The notes: generated by a model from the letters alone, not told the origin. A DNA stretch of 64,000 bases from Glaciimonas sp. PCH181 (GCF_003056055.1 NZ_PYFP01000001.1:2418001-2482000); one strand, 5' to 3'; shown: positions 1 through 10,619, counted from the first letter of the stretch. Numbers and translations: made by a program.

Positions 1-292
1 TTGCCCAATTCCTTTTGGGTTGTTTCCGTAAAATTTTCTGGTAAAGTTTTTAGGTAACCGTCTCTTTCTATCGCGACAAATAACGCGTACAAACCAATCC
101 GCGGCTAGCTTACCAGTCGCATCGGGACGACAAACGACTTGCACAACGTCGGCTAAAACCGGGCATTTTCTGTGCAATTTGGTTTAAAAGTTGATAAAGC
201 CACTTCTACCGTAGCCGCTACGCACACTTTCTTAGCAATCTGTATCGATCTACTGATAATGAATTTATCACTCTGGCCTGCGTTACGTCGCA
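1..292. other. Upstream intergenic region of the glucan synthase gene
   Basis: I see no gene here. The stretch presumably holds the promoter and leader of the giant gene that follows. An ATG at 259 is out of frame with that gene and meets a stop after 18 codons, so it does not give a better start. No clear sigma70 boxes were picked out. Confidence 0.4.
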
Positions 293-3200
293 GTGGGAAC
301 ACCATCCCACCTTAGCGTCCACGATACACAGAAAGGGATACCGGAATTGAAAGCATCTCTCAAAAACTTGCTAGGTGACCTGAATCAAAAAGTGCATCAA
401 TTGTTGACGCGCTTTAACGCCAATGCAACGCTCTCCAAATCCGCTTCAGAAGAACGCCCCTTGCGTGCAGAACTATTCAGCGCATTGCAAATGGAACAGC
501 ACGGCAAGCTCCTCGCGACCGATCATCAGATCAATCCCGCACCGATCCCCGATCAATTACTGCCGCGTCTGGCCGATAACGAGCGGGTCTTGCTGCACGC
601 CTGCAATCTTTTAATCGAGTCAGTTAAGGTTAAACGCCAGATCACCCCGGCGGCGGAATGGCTACTGGACAATTTTTATCTGATAGAAGAACAAATACGC
701 ACCGCCAAGCGCCATCTGCCCAAAAACTACAGCCTGGAATTACCGCGCTTGCTGAAAGGTCCGTCGGCTGGTTTTCCCCGCGTCTACGACATCGCGCTAG
801 AAACCATTTCGCATGGCGACGCCCGCGTCGATCCAGAAAGCCTCAGCCGCTTTGTCGCCGCCTATCAGAAAGTCATGCCATTAAAGATGGGCGAACTGTG
901 GGCGATTCCGATCATGCTGCGCCTGGCGCTGATCGATAATCTGCGCCGGGTCGCTGCGCGGCTGGCAGTCGGCAGCCAGCACCGCAATCTGGCCGATTCC
1001 TGGGCCGATCAGATGACCGAGATTCTGGAAACCGATCCCAGCAGCCTGATTTTAGTCATCGCCGATATGGCCCGATCCGATCCGCCGATGGTCGGCTCAT
1101 TCGTCGCAGAACTGGCACGCCGTCTGCAAGGTCAGGGACCTGCGCTGGCATTGCCGCTGACCTGGATCGAACAGCGTTTGCTGCAATCGGGCGATACGGT
1201 CGAACAGCTGGTGCTGACGGAAATCCAGCAACAAGCCGCCGATCAGGTATCGATCAGCAACAGTATCGGCAGCTTGCGCTTTCTCGCCACGATGAACTGG
1301 CGAGAGTTTGTCGAAACCATGAGCATCGTCGAGCAAACGCTGCAAAGCGATCCGGTCGAAGTCTACGGAAAAATGGATTTCGGCACACGCGATCAATATC
1401 GTCATAGCGTCGAACGTATCGCAAAACATTCTGATTTAAGCGAGCTGGAAGTCGCGCAACAAGCGCTGATACTGGCCCAGCAAGCGGCCACAAGATTGAA
1501 TGGCGACGACAGTAAACCGGCGCAGCAAAGCACCGACACCCATCTTTCGCATGGCCCACACAGGAATGACAACGGCGATCCGCGTCAGGCCCACGTCGGC
1601 TTCTATCTGATCGATGCAGGCTTACCGCAACTTGAAAAAATTGCCGCTATCCGTCTCCCGGTAATCGATCACGTTCTGCAATCCGCCAGCCGCATGCCAC
1701 TGCGCATTTATCTCGGCGCCATCGCCGTGTTGACCACGCTGTTCACAGGCAGCTTGCTATATCGCGGCTACGCCCACGCTTACCCGCACCGCCTGCCAGA
1801 ATGGGAACTGCCGGTCATTGCCGTACTGGCGCTGATCGCCACCAGTCATCTGGCGCTGGCGCTGGTGAACTGGCTGGCGACGATGGTTGCCAAGCCGCAG
1901 CGATTGCCGCGCATGGATTTTTCCGATGGCATTCCGTCGGAAGCCAGAACGCTGGTTGTCGTTCCCAGTATGTTGATTCACGCCGATAACGTCGACGATT
2001 TGTGTGAAGCATTGGAAGTCCGTTTTCTGGCGAATCGCGATCCGCATTTACACTTTTGCCTGCTCACCGATTTCCGCGACGCCTCCACCGAAACGCAACC
2101 TGAAGATGCGATTCTGCTGGAACTGGCCGAAGAACGCATCAATGAACTGAATCAGAAATACAATCCCGACCGCAGCAGTACTTTCTTTCTGTTTCATCGT
2201 CCCCGGCGCTGGAATCCGCAAGAAAATATCTGGATGGGCTATGAACGCAAGCGCGGCAAACTGGCGCAACTAAATGCCTATCTGCGTGGCGGTGCACGCG
2301 ACGCCTTCATGCGCATCGTCGGCAAGCCGGAAGTGCTGTCGAATATCAAATTCGTCATTACGCTCGATACCGATACACTGCTGCCGCGCGATGTTGCATG
2401 GCAACTTTCCGGTGCGATGGCGCATCCGCTCAACACCCCTTTTTACGATCCCGCACTTCAGCGGGTCACCGCCGGTTACGCCATTTTGCAACCGCGTGTC
2501 GCCACCAGTTTGCCGGGCAGCAATACGTCGTATTACGCACGTTTATATGGCGGCGAATCCGGCATTGATCCCTATACCCGCGCCGTGTCAGACGTATATC
2601 AGGATTTATTTAAGGAAGGCTCTTTCATCGGCAAAGGGATTTACGACGTCGATGCTTTTGAACATGCGCTGGCGGGTAAATTTCCCGAAAATCAAATTCT
2701 GAGTCATGACTTGCTAGAGGGCTGTTATGTGCGTTCGGGCTTGTTATCCGATGTGCAGCTCTACGAAGAATATCCGAATCGTTACGGCACCGACGTTAGC
2801 CGCCGCCATCGCTGGATTCGGGGCGACTGGCAAATTGCCGGTTGGTTACTGCCGCGTGTCCCCGCTTCGGATAACAAAAAATCACGTCAACACAACGCAT
2901 TATCGACCCTGTCGCATTGGAAAATATTCGACAATCTGCGCCGTAGTTTGGTCTCTCCCGCGCTGTTCCTGTTGCTGGTGTTAGGCTGGACCGCGCTCAA
3001 AGCCCCCTTATTCTGGAGCGCCACCGTCGGTGGAATTATCGTCCTGCCGTACATGATCGGTTCGCTGCTTGATCTGTTGCGCAAGCCCGATGATGTCTTG
3101 CTGCAACAACATCTGATGGCGGTGCTGCGCAGCAGTGGCAATTATCTGGTGCAGGCGATGCTGACATTGGCATTTTTGCCGTATGAAGCCTGTTTCAGCC

Positions 3201-6200
3201 TGGACGCGATGCTGCGTACGATGTGGCGCATGCTGATATCCCGTCGACGGATGCTGGAATGGAATCCGTCGAGCGAAATCAGCCGCCACAGCACTACCGA
3301 TATGCTCAGCAGTTTTCGCGCCATGTGGCAAACGCCCGCGCTGACGATTGCGATTGCGGTGGCGATTATCGGTCTGTCGCCAACCGCATTGCCAACCGCC
3401 GCACCTCTGCTGATATTGTGGTTATATGCGCCCGCACTGGCATGGTGGATCAGTCGGCCGCAGCAACCGACTGAGTCGCAACTGACGGCGGATCAGCATC
3501 GTTTTTTGCGCAATTTATCGCGCAAAACATGGGCTTTTTTCGAGACCTATGTCGGCCCCGAAGACAACTGGCTACCGCCCGATAATGTGCAAGAAAAACC
3601 CGTCGCAGCGGTAGCGCACCGGACCTCACCAACCAATATCGGGATGGCGCTGCTAGCCAATTTATCCGCGCATGATTTCGGTTATATCCTGACAGCGCAA
3701 TTACTCGAACGCACCGAAAATACCGTGCGCACACTCACCACGCTGGAGCGCTATCGCGGTCATTTTTATAACTGGTATGACACCCAATATCTAAAACCGC
3801 TACAGCCGATGTATGTATCAACGGTGGATAGCGGCAATCTGGCCGGTCATCTGTTGACGTTACAAGCGGGCTTGAATGACCTTAGCGAGCAGCCGATTAT
3901 TGGTCAGCAATGGCTGCACGGGCTGCGAGACACATTGTCGATTCTGGGAGAAGCCATTGAGGCTGAAAAAAGCGCGGGCGCGATTCCCGCAGTCAGCGCC
4001 GCTAATGAACGCGCGGCCTTCCACAAAGAGCTGGCAGCCGCCTGTAGTGCGCCTCCGATCAGCCTGAGTGCCTTGCAGCAATTGATTGAGCGTCTGACCG
4101 ACGGCGCGCTGGAGATAGAGCACGCCACCCACGCTGCAAATGTCGGCCAGAGTTCTGAAATCGGCTGGTGGACGCGCGCGCTGGTACACCATTGTCGTGA
4201 AGCGCACGCGACGCTGGCATGGTTGGCACCGTGGATGATGTTGCCGCAACATACGCACTGGCTGACAGAGTTACCGCGCCTGAATCACATTCCTACGATG
4301 CGTGATTTGATCGCTCTTGAAGCACTATTGCAACAATCGGCACATCAGTCTAACGCGGCCAAATTCGCGTATGCCTATGATGATGGCGGTGATAGCGGAG
4401 ATGCCGACGATGAAAACACCAACTCAAACGACGATCAATTTGAGCTTAACGGCGCTGCAAACTCAACCTCAACCTCATCCTCACGACAAGCGCAGCAAAC
4501 CCAACAAGCCCAATCAGCGCCAAGACCCCGCACAGCCGAGCAAAATGCACAACTGATCGATATTCACGCCTGCGTCAGAACTGCTGCTCAACGTGCCACT
4601 ACGTATATCAAATCAATTGCGCGATTAAGCTTGCAACTGCGTGAAATGGCGCAGATGGACTATGAATTTCTATATGATCGCACCAGTCACTTGCTAGCAA
4701 TCGGTTATAACGTCAGCGAACGACGGCGCGATGCCAGTTATTACGATCTGCTGGCCTCGGAAGCACGTCTGTGCAGCTTCGTCGCTATCGCGCAGGGCCA
4801 ACTTCCGCAAGAAAACTGGTTCTCGCTCGGACGTCAACTGACCACCGCTGGCGGCGCACCGATTCTGCTGTCGTGGAGCGGATCGATGTTTGAGTACCTG
4901 ATGCCGCTGCTGGTCATGCCAACCTTTGGCAATACCCTGCTCGATCAAACTTATCGTTCCGCAGTGAAACGCCAGATTGATTACGGTGCACAAACCGGGT
5001 TGCCGTGGGGCATTTCAGAATCTGGTTATAACGCCTTTGACGCCAATTTGAACTATCAATATCGGGCTTTCGGTGTTCCAGGCTTAGGTCTTAAACGCGG
5101 TCTGGCCGACGACATGGTGATCGCCCCGTATGCATCCGTATTGGCGCTGATGGTCGCCCCGGAGCCTGCTTGCCTGAATTTGCAACGATTGGCAGCGGAT
5201 GGATTTCAGGGAAAATTCGGCATGTATGAAGCCATCGATTACACCAAGGCGCGGTTGCCACGCGGCCAGTCTCTGGCGCTGATTCGGTCCTTCATGGCGC
5301 ATCATCAGGGCATGAGTTTGCTCGCCCTCACCTATTTATTGCTGGATCAACCGATGCAACGGCGCTTTGCCTCCGATCCGCTATTTCAGGCCACCATGCT
5401 ACTGCTGCATGAGCGTGTGCCAAAAGCCAGCGCGTTCTATTCGAACACCAATGAATTGTCTGAAATCCGTACCGTCGCGGCCAGTACGCAGGACGTCCCG
5501 GTACGGATACTCGGCAGCGCCCACACGCCGATACCCGAAGTCCAATTACTCTCAAACGGACGCTATCACGTCATGGTGAGCAACGCCGGTGGCGGCTCCA
5601 GCCGATGGCGCGATCTGGCCGTATCGCGCTGGCACGAAGACACCACCTGCGACAACTGGGGCACGTTCTGCTACGTGCGCGACCTTAACAGCGGTATTTA
5701 CTGGTCAAGTACCTTCCAGCCAACCCGCAAACCAGCGCAAGATTACGAAGTCATCTTTTCTGAAGGCCGCGCCGAATTTCGTCGACGCGATTCCGGCGAT
5801 GGTCATGATATCGAGATGCATACCGAAATCGTGGTTTCACCGGAAGACGATATCGAGCTGCGCCGCAGCCGTATCACCAACCGTTCACGCAGTCGTCGCA
5901 GCATCGATATCACCAGCTATGCCGAAGTCGTGCTGGCAACAGCCGCAGCCGACAGCGCGCATCCAGCCTTCAGCAATCTATTCGTCCAGACCGAAATATT
6001 GCCGGATCAACGGGCGATTTTATGCACGCGCCGCCCGCGGTCGATAGACGAAAAAATGCCATGGATGTTTCATTTGATGGCCGCCCACGGTGCCGATATC
6101 GACAGCATTTCTTACGAAACTGATCGTATGCAGTTTATCGGTCGCGGGCATACCGTCGCCACGCCGCAAGCGATGCTCAGCCAGGCTCCGCTCTCCGGCA

Positions 6201-9200
6201 GCCAAGGCTCGGTACTCGATCCCATCGTCGCAATCCGGTATCGCATCACACTGGCCCCGGAACAAGCAGTGACGATCGATATGGTCACCGGCGTTACCGA
6301 CACCCGAGAAAACTGCCTGACCCTGATCGACAAATATCACGACCGTCATTTGGCCGACCGGGTATTCGATTTATCCTGGACCCACAGTCAGGTTATTTTG
6401 CGCCAGATCAACGCCACCGAAACCGATGCGCAGCTGTATGGCCGACTGGCAAACTCAATCATTTATGCCAACAATGTATTGCGTGCCGATGCCAGCATCC
6501 TGATCAAAAATACGCGCGGCCAATCGGGGTTATGGAGTTACGCCATCTCCGGCGATTTGCCTATCGTGCTATTACAAATCAACGACGTCGCCAATATCGA
6601 GTTGGTAAGGCAATTGGTACAAGCACATTCCTATTGGCGACAAAAAGGACTGGCGGTTGATTTAGTTATCTGGAACGAAGATCACGCAGGTTATCGACAA
6701 TTGCTGCAAGACCAAATCATGGGTCTGATCGCCGCCGGTATCGAAGGCCATATAATCGATCGTCCGGGCGGCATCTTTGTCCGGCCCGGCGATCAGATTG
6801 CCAACGAAGACCGGATATTGCTGTACTCGGTTGCCCGTATCGTACTCACCGACAGCAGCGGCACACTGGCGGAACAGATCAATCGACGCGGCGCACCGGA
6901 AAGCCGCGTGCCGCGTCTGAATCCAAGCAGAAGCCCAACCCAACTGCTGCCCAGAACCGATCGCGCCATACCTGTCAACGCGCCGCCGATTCGGCGCACC
7001 GATCTGATTTTGTCGAATCCGTATGGCGGCTTTACCCCCGATGGTCGCGAATACGTCATCACCACCGACCATACCCAACAAACCCCTGCACCGTGGGTCA
7101 ATGTGCTGGCCAATGCAGACTTCGGCACCGTCGTCTCAGAAAACGGCATCGCCTACACTTGGGGCGAGAACTCGCACGAATTCAGGCTCACACCGTGGCA
7201 TAACGATCCCGTCAGCGCTGCCAGCGGCGAAGCCTTCTATCTGCGCGATGAAGAAACCACCGAATGCTGGTCGCCAACGCCGCTGCTGTCGGCCACTTCA
7301 GCACTGGGCGTCAGTCCGTCCATTTATCCGACGTCGCCCTACGTTACCCGTCACGGCTTTGGCTATAGCGTATTTGAGCATGTCGAAAACGGCATCGCCT
7401 CGGCACTTTGGGTCTATGTCGCAACTGATGCATCGGTCAAGTTTTCGGTTCTCAAATTGCGCAATGATTCGGGCCGCACCCGCAAACTATCGGCCACTGG
7501 TTATGTTGAATGGGTACTCGGCGATCTGCGCGAGAAATCCATGATGCATGTCGTCACCGAGGTTGATCCTAACAGCGGCGCAATCTTTGCCCAAAACGCC
7601 TATAACACCGAGTTCACCCAGCGCACCGCCTTCTTCGACGTGGACGATCCGAATCGCACCCTGACCTGCGACCGCGGCGAATTTATCGGCCGCAACGGTT
7701 CGCTGCAACAACCGCAAGCGTTGGAACGGACCCATTTATCCGGCAAAATCGGTGCCGGACTAGACCCCTGCGCCGCCCTGCAAGTACCGTTCACATTGGC
7801 TGATGGCGAAGGCCGACAAATTGTCTTCATGCTGGGCTTATCCAAAAACGGCAGCGTAGATGCCAGCACGCTGGTCCGTAAATTACGCGGCACCGCAACC
7901 GCACAAAGTGCACTTGACGCTGTCCATCGGTATTGGGATCAAACATTGGGCGCAGTTCAGATCGATACGCCGGATACGTCGCTAAACGTATTAGCCAATG
8001 GCTGGCTGATGTACCAAACCATCGCCTGCCGTCTTTGGGGCCGGACTGGCTACTATCAATCCGGCGGCGCATTTGGTTTCCGCGATCAGTTGCAAGATGT
8101 GATGGCGCTGGTGCATACCCAGCCGCAACTTCTGCGTGAGCATTTATTGCTGTGCGCTGCGCATCAATTTGTCGAAGGTGATGCATTGCATTGGTGGCAT
8201 CCGCCATCGGATCGCGGCGTGCGCACCAAATGTTCGGATGATTTTCTGTGGCTGCCGCTGGCAACCTGCCGTTATGTCGTCGCCACCGGCGACACCAGCG
8301 TGCTGGATGAAACGGCCAATTTCATCGAAGGGCGACTGGTCGGCGAGGACGAAGATTCTTATTACGATCTGCCCACCCGCTCCGCAAAATCCGCCAGCCT
8401 GTATCAGCATTGCACGCGCGCCATCAACCACGGCTTGCGTTTCGGCAGCCACGGTTTGCCATTGATTGGCTCATGCGACTGGAACGACGGCATGGACAAA
8501 GTCGGCGAACACGGGCGCGGCGAAAGCGTCTGGCTAGGCTGGTTCCTGTACGACGTATTAACCAACTTCGTGGACATAGCAAACACGCATGGCGACGCCG
8601 CCTTCGCCGCACTCTGCAAAAACGAAGCCACTAAACTCCAAGCCAACATCGAAGCCCACAGCTGGGATGGCGAATGGTATCGTCGCGCCTATTTCGACGA
8701 TGGCAGTCCACTCGGCTCGGCCAGCAATCCCGAATGTCAAATCGATGCAATCTCGCAAAGTTGGGCCGTCCTTTCCGGCGCGGGTAATCCAGAGCGCGCA
8801 AAACAAGGAATGGAAGCAGTCGATCGCCGTTTAGTCAAACGTGATGCGGCGCTGATTCAATTACTTGATCCACCGTTCGACAAATCGCCATTGAATCCGG
8901 GCTACATTCGCGGCTACGCGCCCGGTGTGCGAGAAAACGGCGGCCAATACACACACGGTGCTATCTGGACCGTCATGGCCTTTGCCCGCTTAGGCGACCA
9001 CCGCCGCGCCTGGGAATTGCTCGGCCTGATCAATCCAGTCAACCACGGTCTGAGTGCAGAAAAAATTGCCATCTACAAGGTGGAACCGTATGTCGTGACC
9101 GCCGATGTGTATGGCGTTGCGCCCCACATCGGGCGTGGGGGCTGGAGTTGGTATACCGGCTCGGCAGGCTGGATGTATCGTTTGATCACCGAGTCGCTGC

Positions 9201-9460
9201 TAGGACTGACATTAGAAGGCGACCGACTCTCGGTCAGGCCGCTCCTGCCGCCGGAATGGCAACGGTTTGGAATACGCTACCGCTACCGCAGCACAACTTA
9301 TCAAATCGACGTAACGCAACACACTGACGGAGAAAATGACATCACGGTTGACGGGATTTTGCAGGATGGCGCGACGCTGACGTTAACCGATGATCAGAAA
9401 GAACATGTAGTAGCGATAAGGCGTCTCAGTGCAAATTCCATCTTCAGCACTGGTCACTGA
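293..9460 (+). CDS. ndvB: Cyclic beta-1,2-glucan synthase (GT84-GH94 type)
   Basis: Inner-membrane enzyme that polymerises glucose from UDP-glucose into beta-1,2-glucan and cyclises it for the periplasm. The 3055 residues are slightly longer than the roughly 2800-2900 usual for NdvB/ChvB. Order of parts: N-terminal cytoplasmic region; membrane segments near 467-532, 890-925 and 1013-1052; GT84 glycosyltransferase between the first two groups, with DTDT near 690 and RRHRWIRGDWQ near 836; a glycoamylase-like domain near 1483-1690 ending in HHQGMS; then GH94-type beta-sandwich and (alpha/alpha)6 domains with CDWNDG near 2726, whose Asp is the family's general acid. Residues 1362-1413 form a low-complexity Asp/Asn/Ser/Thr/Gln linker. 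The start is a GTG, chosen because no ATG in frame lies nearby. The gene stands alone. Product is confident; the exact start and the glucan made are less so. Confidence 0.9.
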   Translation: MGTPSHLSVHDTQKGIPELKASLKNLLGDLNQKVHQLLTRFNANATLSKSASEERPLRAELFSALQMEQHGKLLATDHQINPAPIPDQLLPRLADNERVLLHACNLLIESVKVKRQITPAAEWLLDNFYLIEEQIRTAKRHLPKNYSLELPRLLKGPSAGFPRVYDIALETISHGDARVDPESLSRFVAAYQKVMPLKMGELWAIPIMLRLALIDNLRRVAARLAVGSQHRNLADSWADQMTEILETDPSSLILVIADMARSDPPMVGSFVAELARRLQGQGPALALPLTWIEQRLLQSGDTVEQLVLTEIQQQAADQVSISNSIGSLRFLATMNWREFVETMSIVEQTLQSDPVEVYGKMDFGTRDQYRHSVERIAKHSDLSELEVAQQALILAQQAATRLNGDDSKPAQQSTDTHLSHGPHRNDNGDPRQAHVGFYLIDAGLPQLEKIAAIRLPVIDHVLQSASRMPLRIYLGAIAVLTTLFTGSLLYRGYAHAYPHRLPEWELPVIAVLALIATSHLALALVNWLATMVAKPQRLPRMDFSDGIPSEARTLVVVPSMLIHADNVDDLCEALEVRFLANRDPHLHFCLLTDFRDASTETQPEDAILLELAEERINELNQKYNPDRSSTFFLFHRPRRWNPQENIWMGYERKRGKLAQLNAYLRGGARDAFMRIVGKPEVLSNIKFVITLDTDTLLPRDVAWQLSGAMAHPLNTPFYDPALQRVTAGYAILQPRVATSLPGSNTSYYARLYGGESGIDPYTRAVSDVYQDLFKEGSFIGKGIYDVDAFEHALAGKFPENQILSHDLLEGCYVRSGLLSDVQLYEEYPNRYGTDVSRRHRWIRGDWQIAGWLLPRVPASDNKKSRQHNALSTLSHWKIFDNLRRSLVSPALFLLLVLGWTALKAPLFWSATVGGIIVLPYMIGSLLDLLRKPDDVLLQQHLMAVLRSSGNYLVQAMLTLAFLPYEACFSLDAMLRTMWRMLISRRRMLEWNPSSEISRHSTTDMLSSFRAMWQTPALTIAIAVAIIGLSPTALPTAAPLLILWLYAPALAWWISRPQQPTESQLTADQHRFLRNLSRKTWAFFETYVGPEDNWLPPDNVQEKPVAAVAHRTSPTNIGMALLANLSAHDFGYILTAQLLERTENTVRTLTTLERYRGHFYNWYDTQYLKPLQPMYVSTVDSGNLAGHLLTLQAGLNDLSEQPIIGQQWLHGLRDTLSILGEAIEAEKSAGAIPAVSAANERAAFHKELAAACSAPPISLSALQQLIERLTDGALEIEHATHAANVGQSSEIGWWTRALVHHCREAHATLAWLAPWMMLPQHTHWLTELPRLNHIPTMRDLIALEALLQQSAHQSNAAKFAYAYDDGGDSGDADDENTNSNDDQFELNGAANSTSTSSSRQAQQTQQAQSAPRPRTAEQNAQLIDIHACVRTAAQRATTYIKSIARLSLQLREMAQMDYEFLYDRTSHLLAIGYNVSERRRDASYYDLLASEARLCSFVAIAQGQLPQENWFSLGRQLTTAGGAPILLSWSGSMFEYLMPLLVMPTFGNTLLDQTYRSAVKRQIDYGAQTGLPWGISESGYNAFDANLNYQYRAFGVPGLGLKRGLADDMVIAPYASVLALMVAPEPACLNLQRLAADGFQGKFGMYEAIDYTKARLPRGQSLALIRSFMAHHQGMSLLALTYLLLDQPMQRRFASDPLFQATMLLLHERVPKASAFYSNTNELSEIRTVAASTQDVPVRILGSAHTPIPEVQLLSNGRYHVMVSNAGGGSSRWRDLAVSRWHEDTTCDNWGTFCYVRDLNSGIYWSSTFQPTRKPAQDYEVIFSEGRAEFRRRDSGDGHDIEMHTEIVVSPEDDIELRRSRITNRSRSRRSIDITSYAEVVLATAAADSAHPAFSNLFVQTEILPDQRAILCTRRPRSIDEKMPWMFHLMAAHGADIDSISYETDRMQFIGRGHTVATPQAMLSQAPLSGSQGSVLDPIVAIRYRITLAPEQAVTIDMVTGVTDTRENCLTLIDKYHDRHLADRVFDLSWTHSQVILRQINATETDAQLYGRLANSIIYANNVLRADASILIKNTRGQSGLWSYAISGDLPIVLLQINDVANIELVRQLVQAHSYWRQKGLAVDLVIWNEDHAGYRQLLQDQIMGLIAAGIEGHIIDRPGGIFVRPGDQIANEDRILLYSVARIVLTDSSGTLAEQINRRGAPESRVPRLNPSRSPTQLLPRTDRAIPVNAPPIRRTDLILSNPYGGFTPDGREYVITTDHTQQTPAPWVNVLANADFGTVVSENGIAYTWGENSHEFRLTPWHNDPVSAASGEAFYLRDEETTECWSPTPLLSATSALGVSPSIYPTSPYVTRHGFGYSVFEHVENGIASALWVYVATDASVKFSVLKLRNDSGRTRKLSATGYVEWVLGDLREKSMMHVVTEVDPNSGAIFAQNAYNTEFTQRTAFFDVDDPNRTLTCDRGEFIGRNGSLQQPQALERTHLSGKIGAGLDPCAALQVPFTLADGEGRQIVFMLGLSKNGSVDASTLVRKLRGTATAQSALDAVHRYWDQTLGAVQIDTPDTSLNVLANGWLMYQTIACRLWGRTGYYQSGGAFGFRDQLQDVMALVHTQPQLLREHLLLCAAHQFVEGDALHWWHPPSDRGVRTKCSDDFLWLPLATCRYVVATGDTSVLDETANFIEGRLVGEDEDSYYDLPTRSAKSASLYQHCTRAINHGLRFGSHGLPLIGSCDWNDGMDKVGEHGRGESVWLGWFLYDVLTNFVDIANTHGDAAFAALCKNEATKLQANIEAHSWDGEWYRRAYFDDGSPLGSASNPECQIDAISQSWAVLSGAGNPERAKQGMEAVDRRLVKRDAALIQLLDPPFDKSPLNPGYIRGYAPGVRENGGQYTHGAIWTVMAFARLGDHRRAWELLGLINPVNHGLSAEKIAIYKVEPYVVTADVYGVAPHIGRGGWSWYTGSAGWMYRLITESLLGLTLEGDRLSVRPLLPPEWQRFGIRYRYRSTTYQIDVTQHTDGENDITVDGILQDGATLTLTDDQKEHVVAIRRLSANSIFSTGH

Positions 9461-9529
9461 TTGAGCAAGAAAAATCCGGCGCCTGTTAAAAACAGCCTGT
9501 CAAAATTTAAGCGCTTCTGCGAGAAAAAA

Positions 9530-9563
9530 CACGCATAGACGCAAAAATATTTGTCTATGCGTG
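9530..9563 (+). terminator. Stem-loop downstream of the glucan synthase gene
   Basis: A perfect 11-bp inverted repeat (CACGCATAGAC / GTCTATGCGTG) with a 12-nt loop lies 70 nt after the stop. It lacks a long T run, so it is a weak intrinsic terminator or an RNA-end stabiliser. Confidence 0.5.
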
Positions 9564-9670
9564 CGTTATGCCCCCGTTCTAATTTAGCTGTCACTCGGAA
9601 ATAGGCGGGAAACATGCTTGAGCGCAGCGAGTTGGTTTCTCGATCCGAGGGATGGCTAAAAAATCTGGGG

Positions 9671-9777
9671 ACCCAAGAGCAGCGTCTTTGCGGTCGCCTG
9701 TTCTTGGGTTACTTTATTTTGGCGGGGGCGCCGAGCTGAAGCAAAAGAAAGTGACCGGCTGCCGGGCCGCCCCCGCC
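9671..9777. repeat. Palindromic intergenic element
   Basis: Three nested inverted repeats sit in non-coding DNA: ACCCAAGAGCAG/CTGTTCTTGGGT (9671-9682 with 9698-9709), ACTTTATTTTG/CAAAAGAAAGT (9711-9721 with 9742-9752, one mismatch), and GGCGGGGGCG/CGCCCCCGCC (9721-9730 with 9768-9777, perfect). The last two compete for the same bases. ACTTTCTTTTG...CAAAAGAAAGT-type palindromes recur between genes in many proteobacterial genomes (recollection, not checked). No second copy was noticed in this window. The flanking DNA 9778-9884 is A/C-rich and shows nothing else. Confidence 0.5.
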
Positions 9778-9884
9778 TTGCATCAACGGAGAAAAATCCG
9801 TGTTATTTAACAATAATACGCACCCAAAACCACCATCCCAAAAACCCAACAAATTACCATTCACTCTAAACAAAAACAACAAAC

Positions 9885-10619
9885 TCAATAAGTAGCCCGC
9901 CCACCCGAAAGATCAAATACCGCCCCGGTATTAAAAGTACACGCATCCGATGCCAGCCACAACATCATCTCAGCAACTTCCGCCACCCGCCCCAATCGCC
10001 CTAAGGGACACTTATTAACCATGCCCTGCACCTGCGCCCCAACCAACTGATTCAGAAGCATCGTATCCACCGTCCCCGGCACGACAACATTCACCAAAAT
10101 ACCAGTCCCACCCAGCTCCTTACCCAAAGACTTCGTCAGCGCAATAACCCCCGCTTCCGCAGCGCTAAAGGCAGATGCATTTGCTTCTCCCTCCTTACCA
10201 GCAAGCGCAGCAATATTAATAATCCGCCCACTACCAACCTCCCGCATAAAAGGAACAATCGTTCTACATACATGATAAGTCCCCAACAAATTCACCTCAA
10301 TCACCCGCCGCCAGGTTTCAGGAAAACTCGTCTCCAACGATACAAGCTCGCCACCAAAACCAGCTGCCTGAATCACAATATCAATTTTTCCAAAATGCCG
10401 AATCGTACTATCACAAGCATCCTGAACCGCCGCTAAATTCCTGACTTCAACATCAAAAAAATGCCTGTTAGCAGCAACTTCATGTACACCCTGATCCCAA
10501 ATACTCACCACCGCACCGCACGCCAAAAACCGGGCACAAATCGCCGCGCCAATCTCACCCAACCCACCGGTCACGACAACAACCTTGTTTGAGAAATCGT
10601 ATTGCACCTGCCCTGACAT
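9885..10619 (-). CDS. SDR-fold protein lacking the catalytic Ser, Tyr and Lys
   Basis: A 244-residue short-chain dehydrogenase/reductase homologue of normal FabG-like length. The Rossmann motif TGGLGEIG (17-24) is intact, as are the VNLLG Asn (110) and the VVPGTVDT segment. The catalytic positions are not: Ser is Ala138 (NIAALAG), and YxxxK is FSAAE (Phe151, Glu155). The DNA reads cleanly there (codons TTT and GAA), with no frameshift. The fold and cofactor pocket seem kept while normal dehydrogenase chemistry should be lost, which suggests a binding or regulatory role, or early decay of a gene that is still open. It lies 270 nt downstream of a GntR regulator on the same strand. SDR membership is certain; function is unknown. 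Confidence 0.8.
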   Translation of the reverse strand: MSGQVQYDFSNKVVVVTGGLGEIGAAICARFLACGAVVSIWDQGVHEVAANRHFFDVEVRNLAAVQDACDSTIRHFGKIDIVIQAAGFGGELVSLETSFPETWRRVIEVNLLGTYHVCRTIVPFMREVGSGRIINIAALAGKEGEANASAFSAAEAGVIALTKSLGKELGGTGILVNVVVPGTVDTMLLNQLVGAQVQGMVNKCPLGRLGRVAEVAEMMLWLASDACTFNTGAVFDLSGGRATY

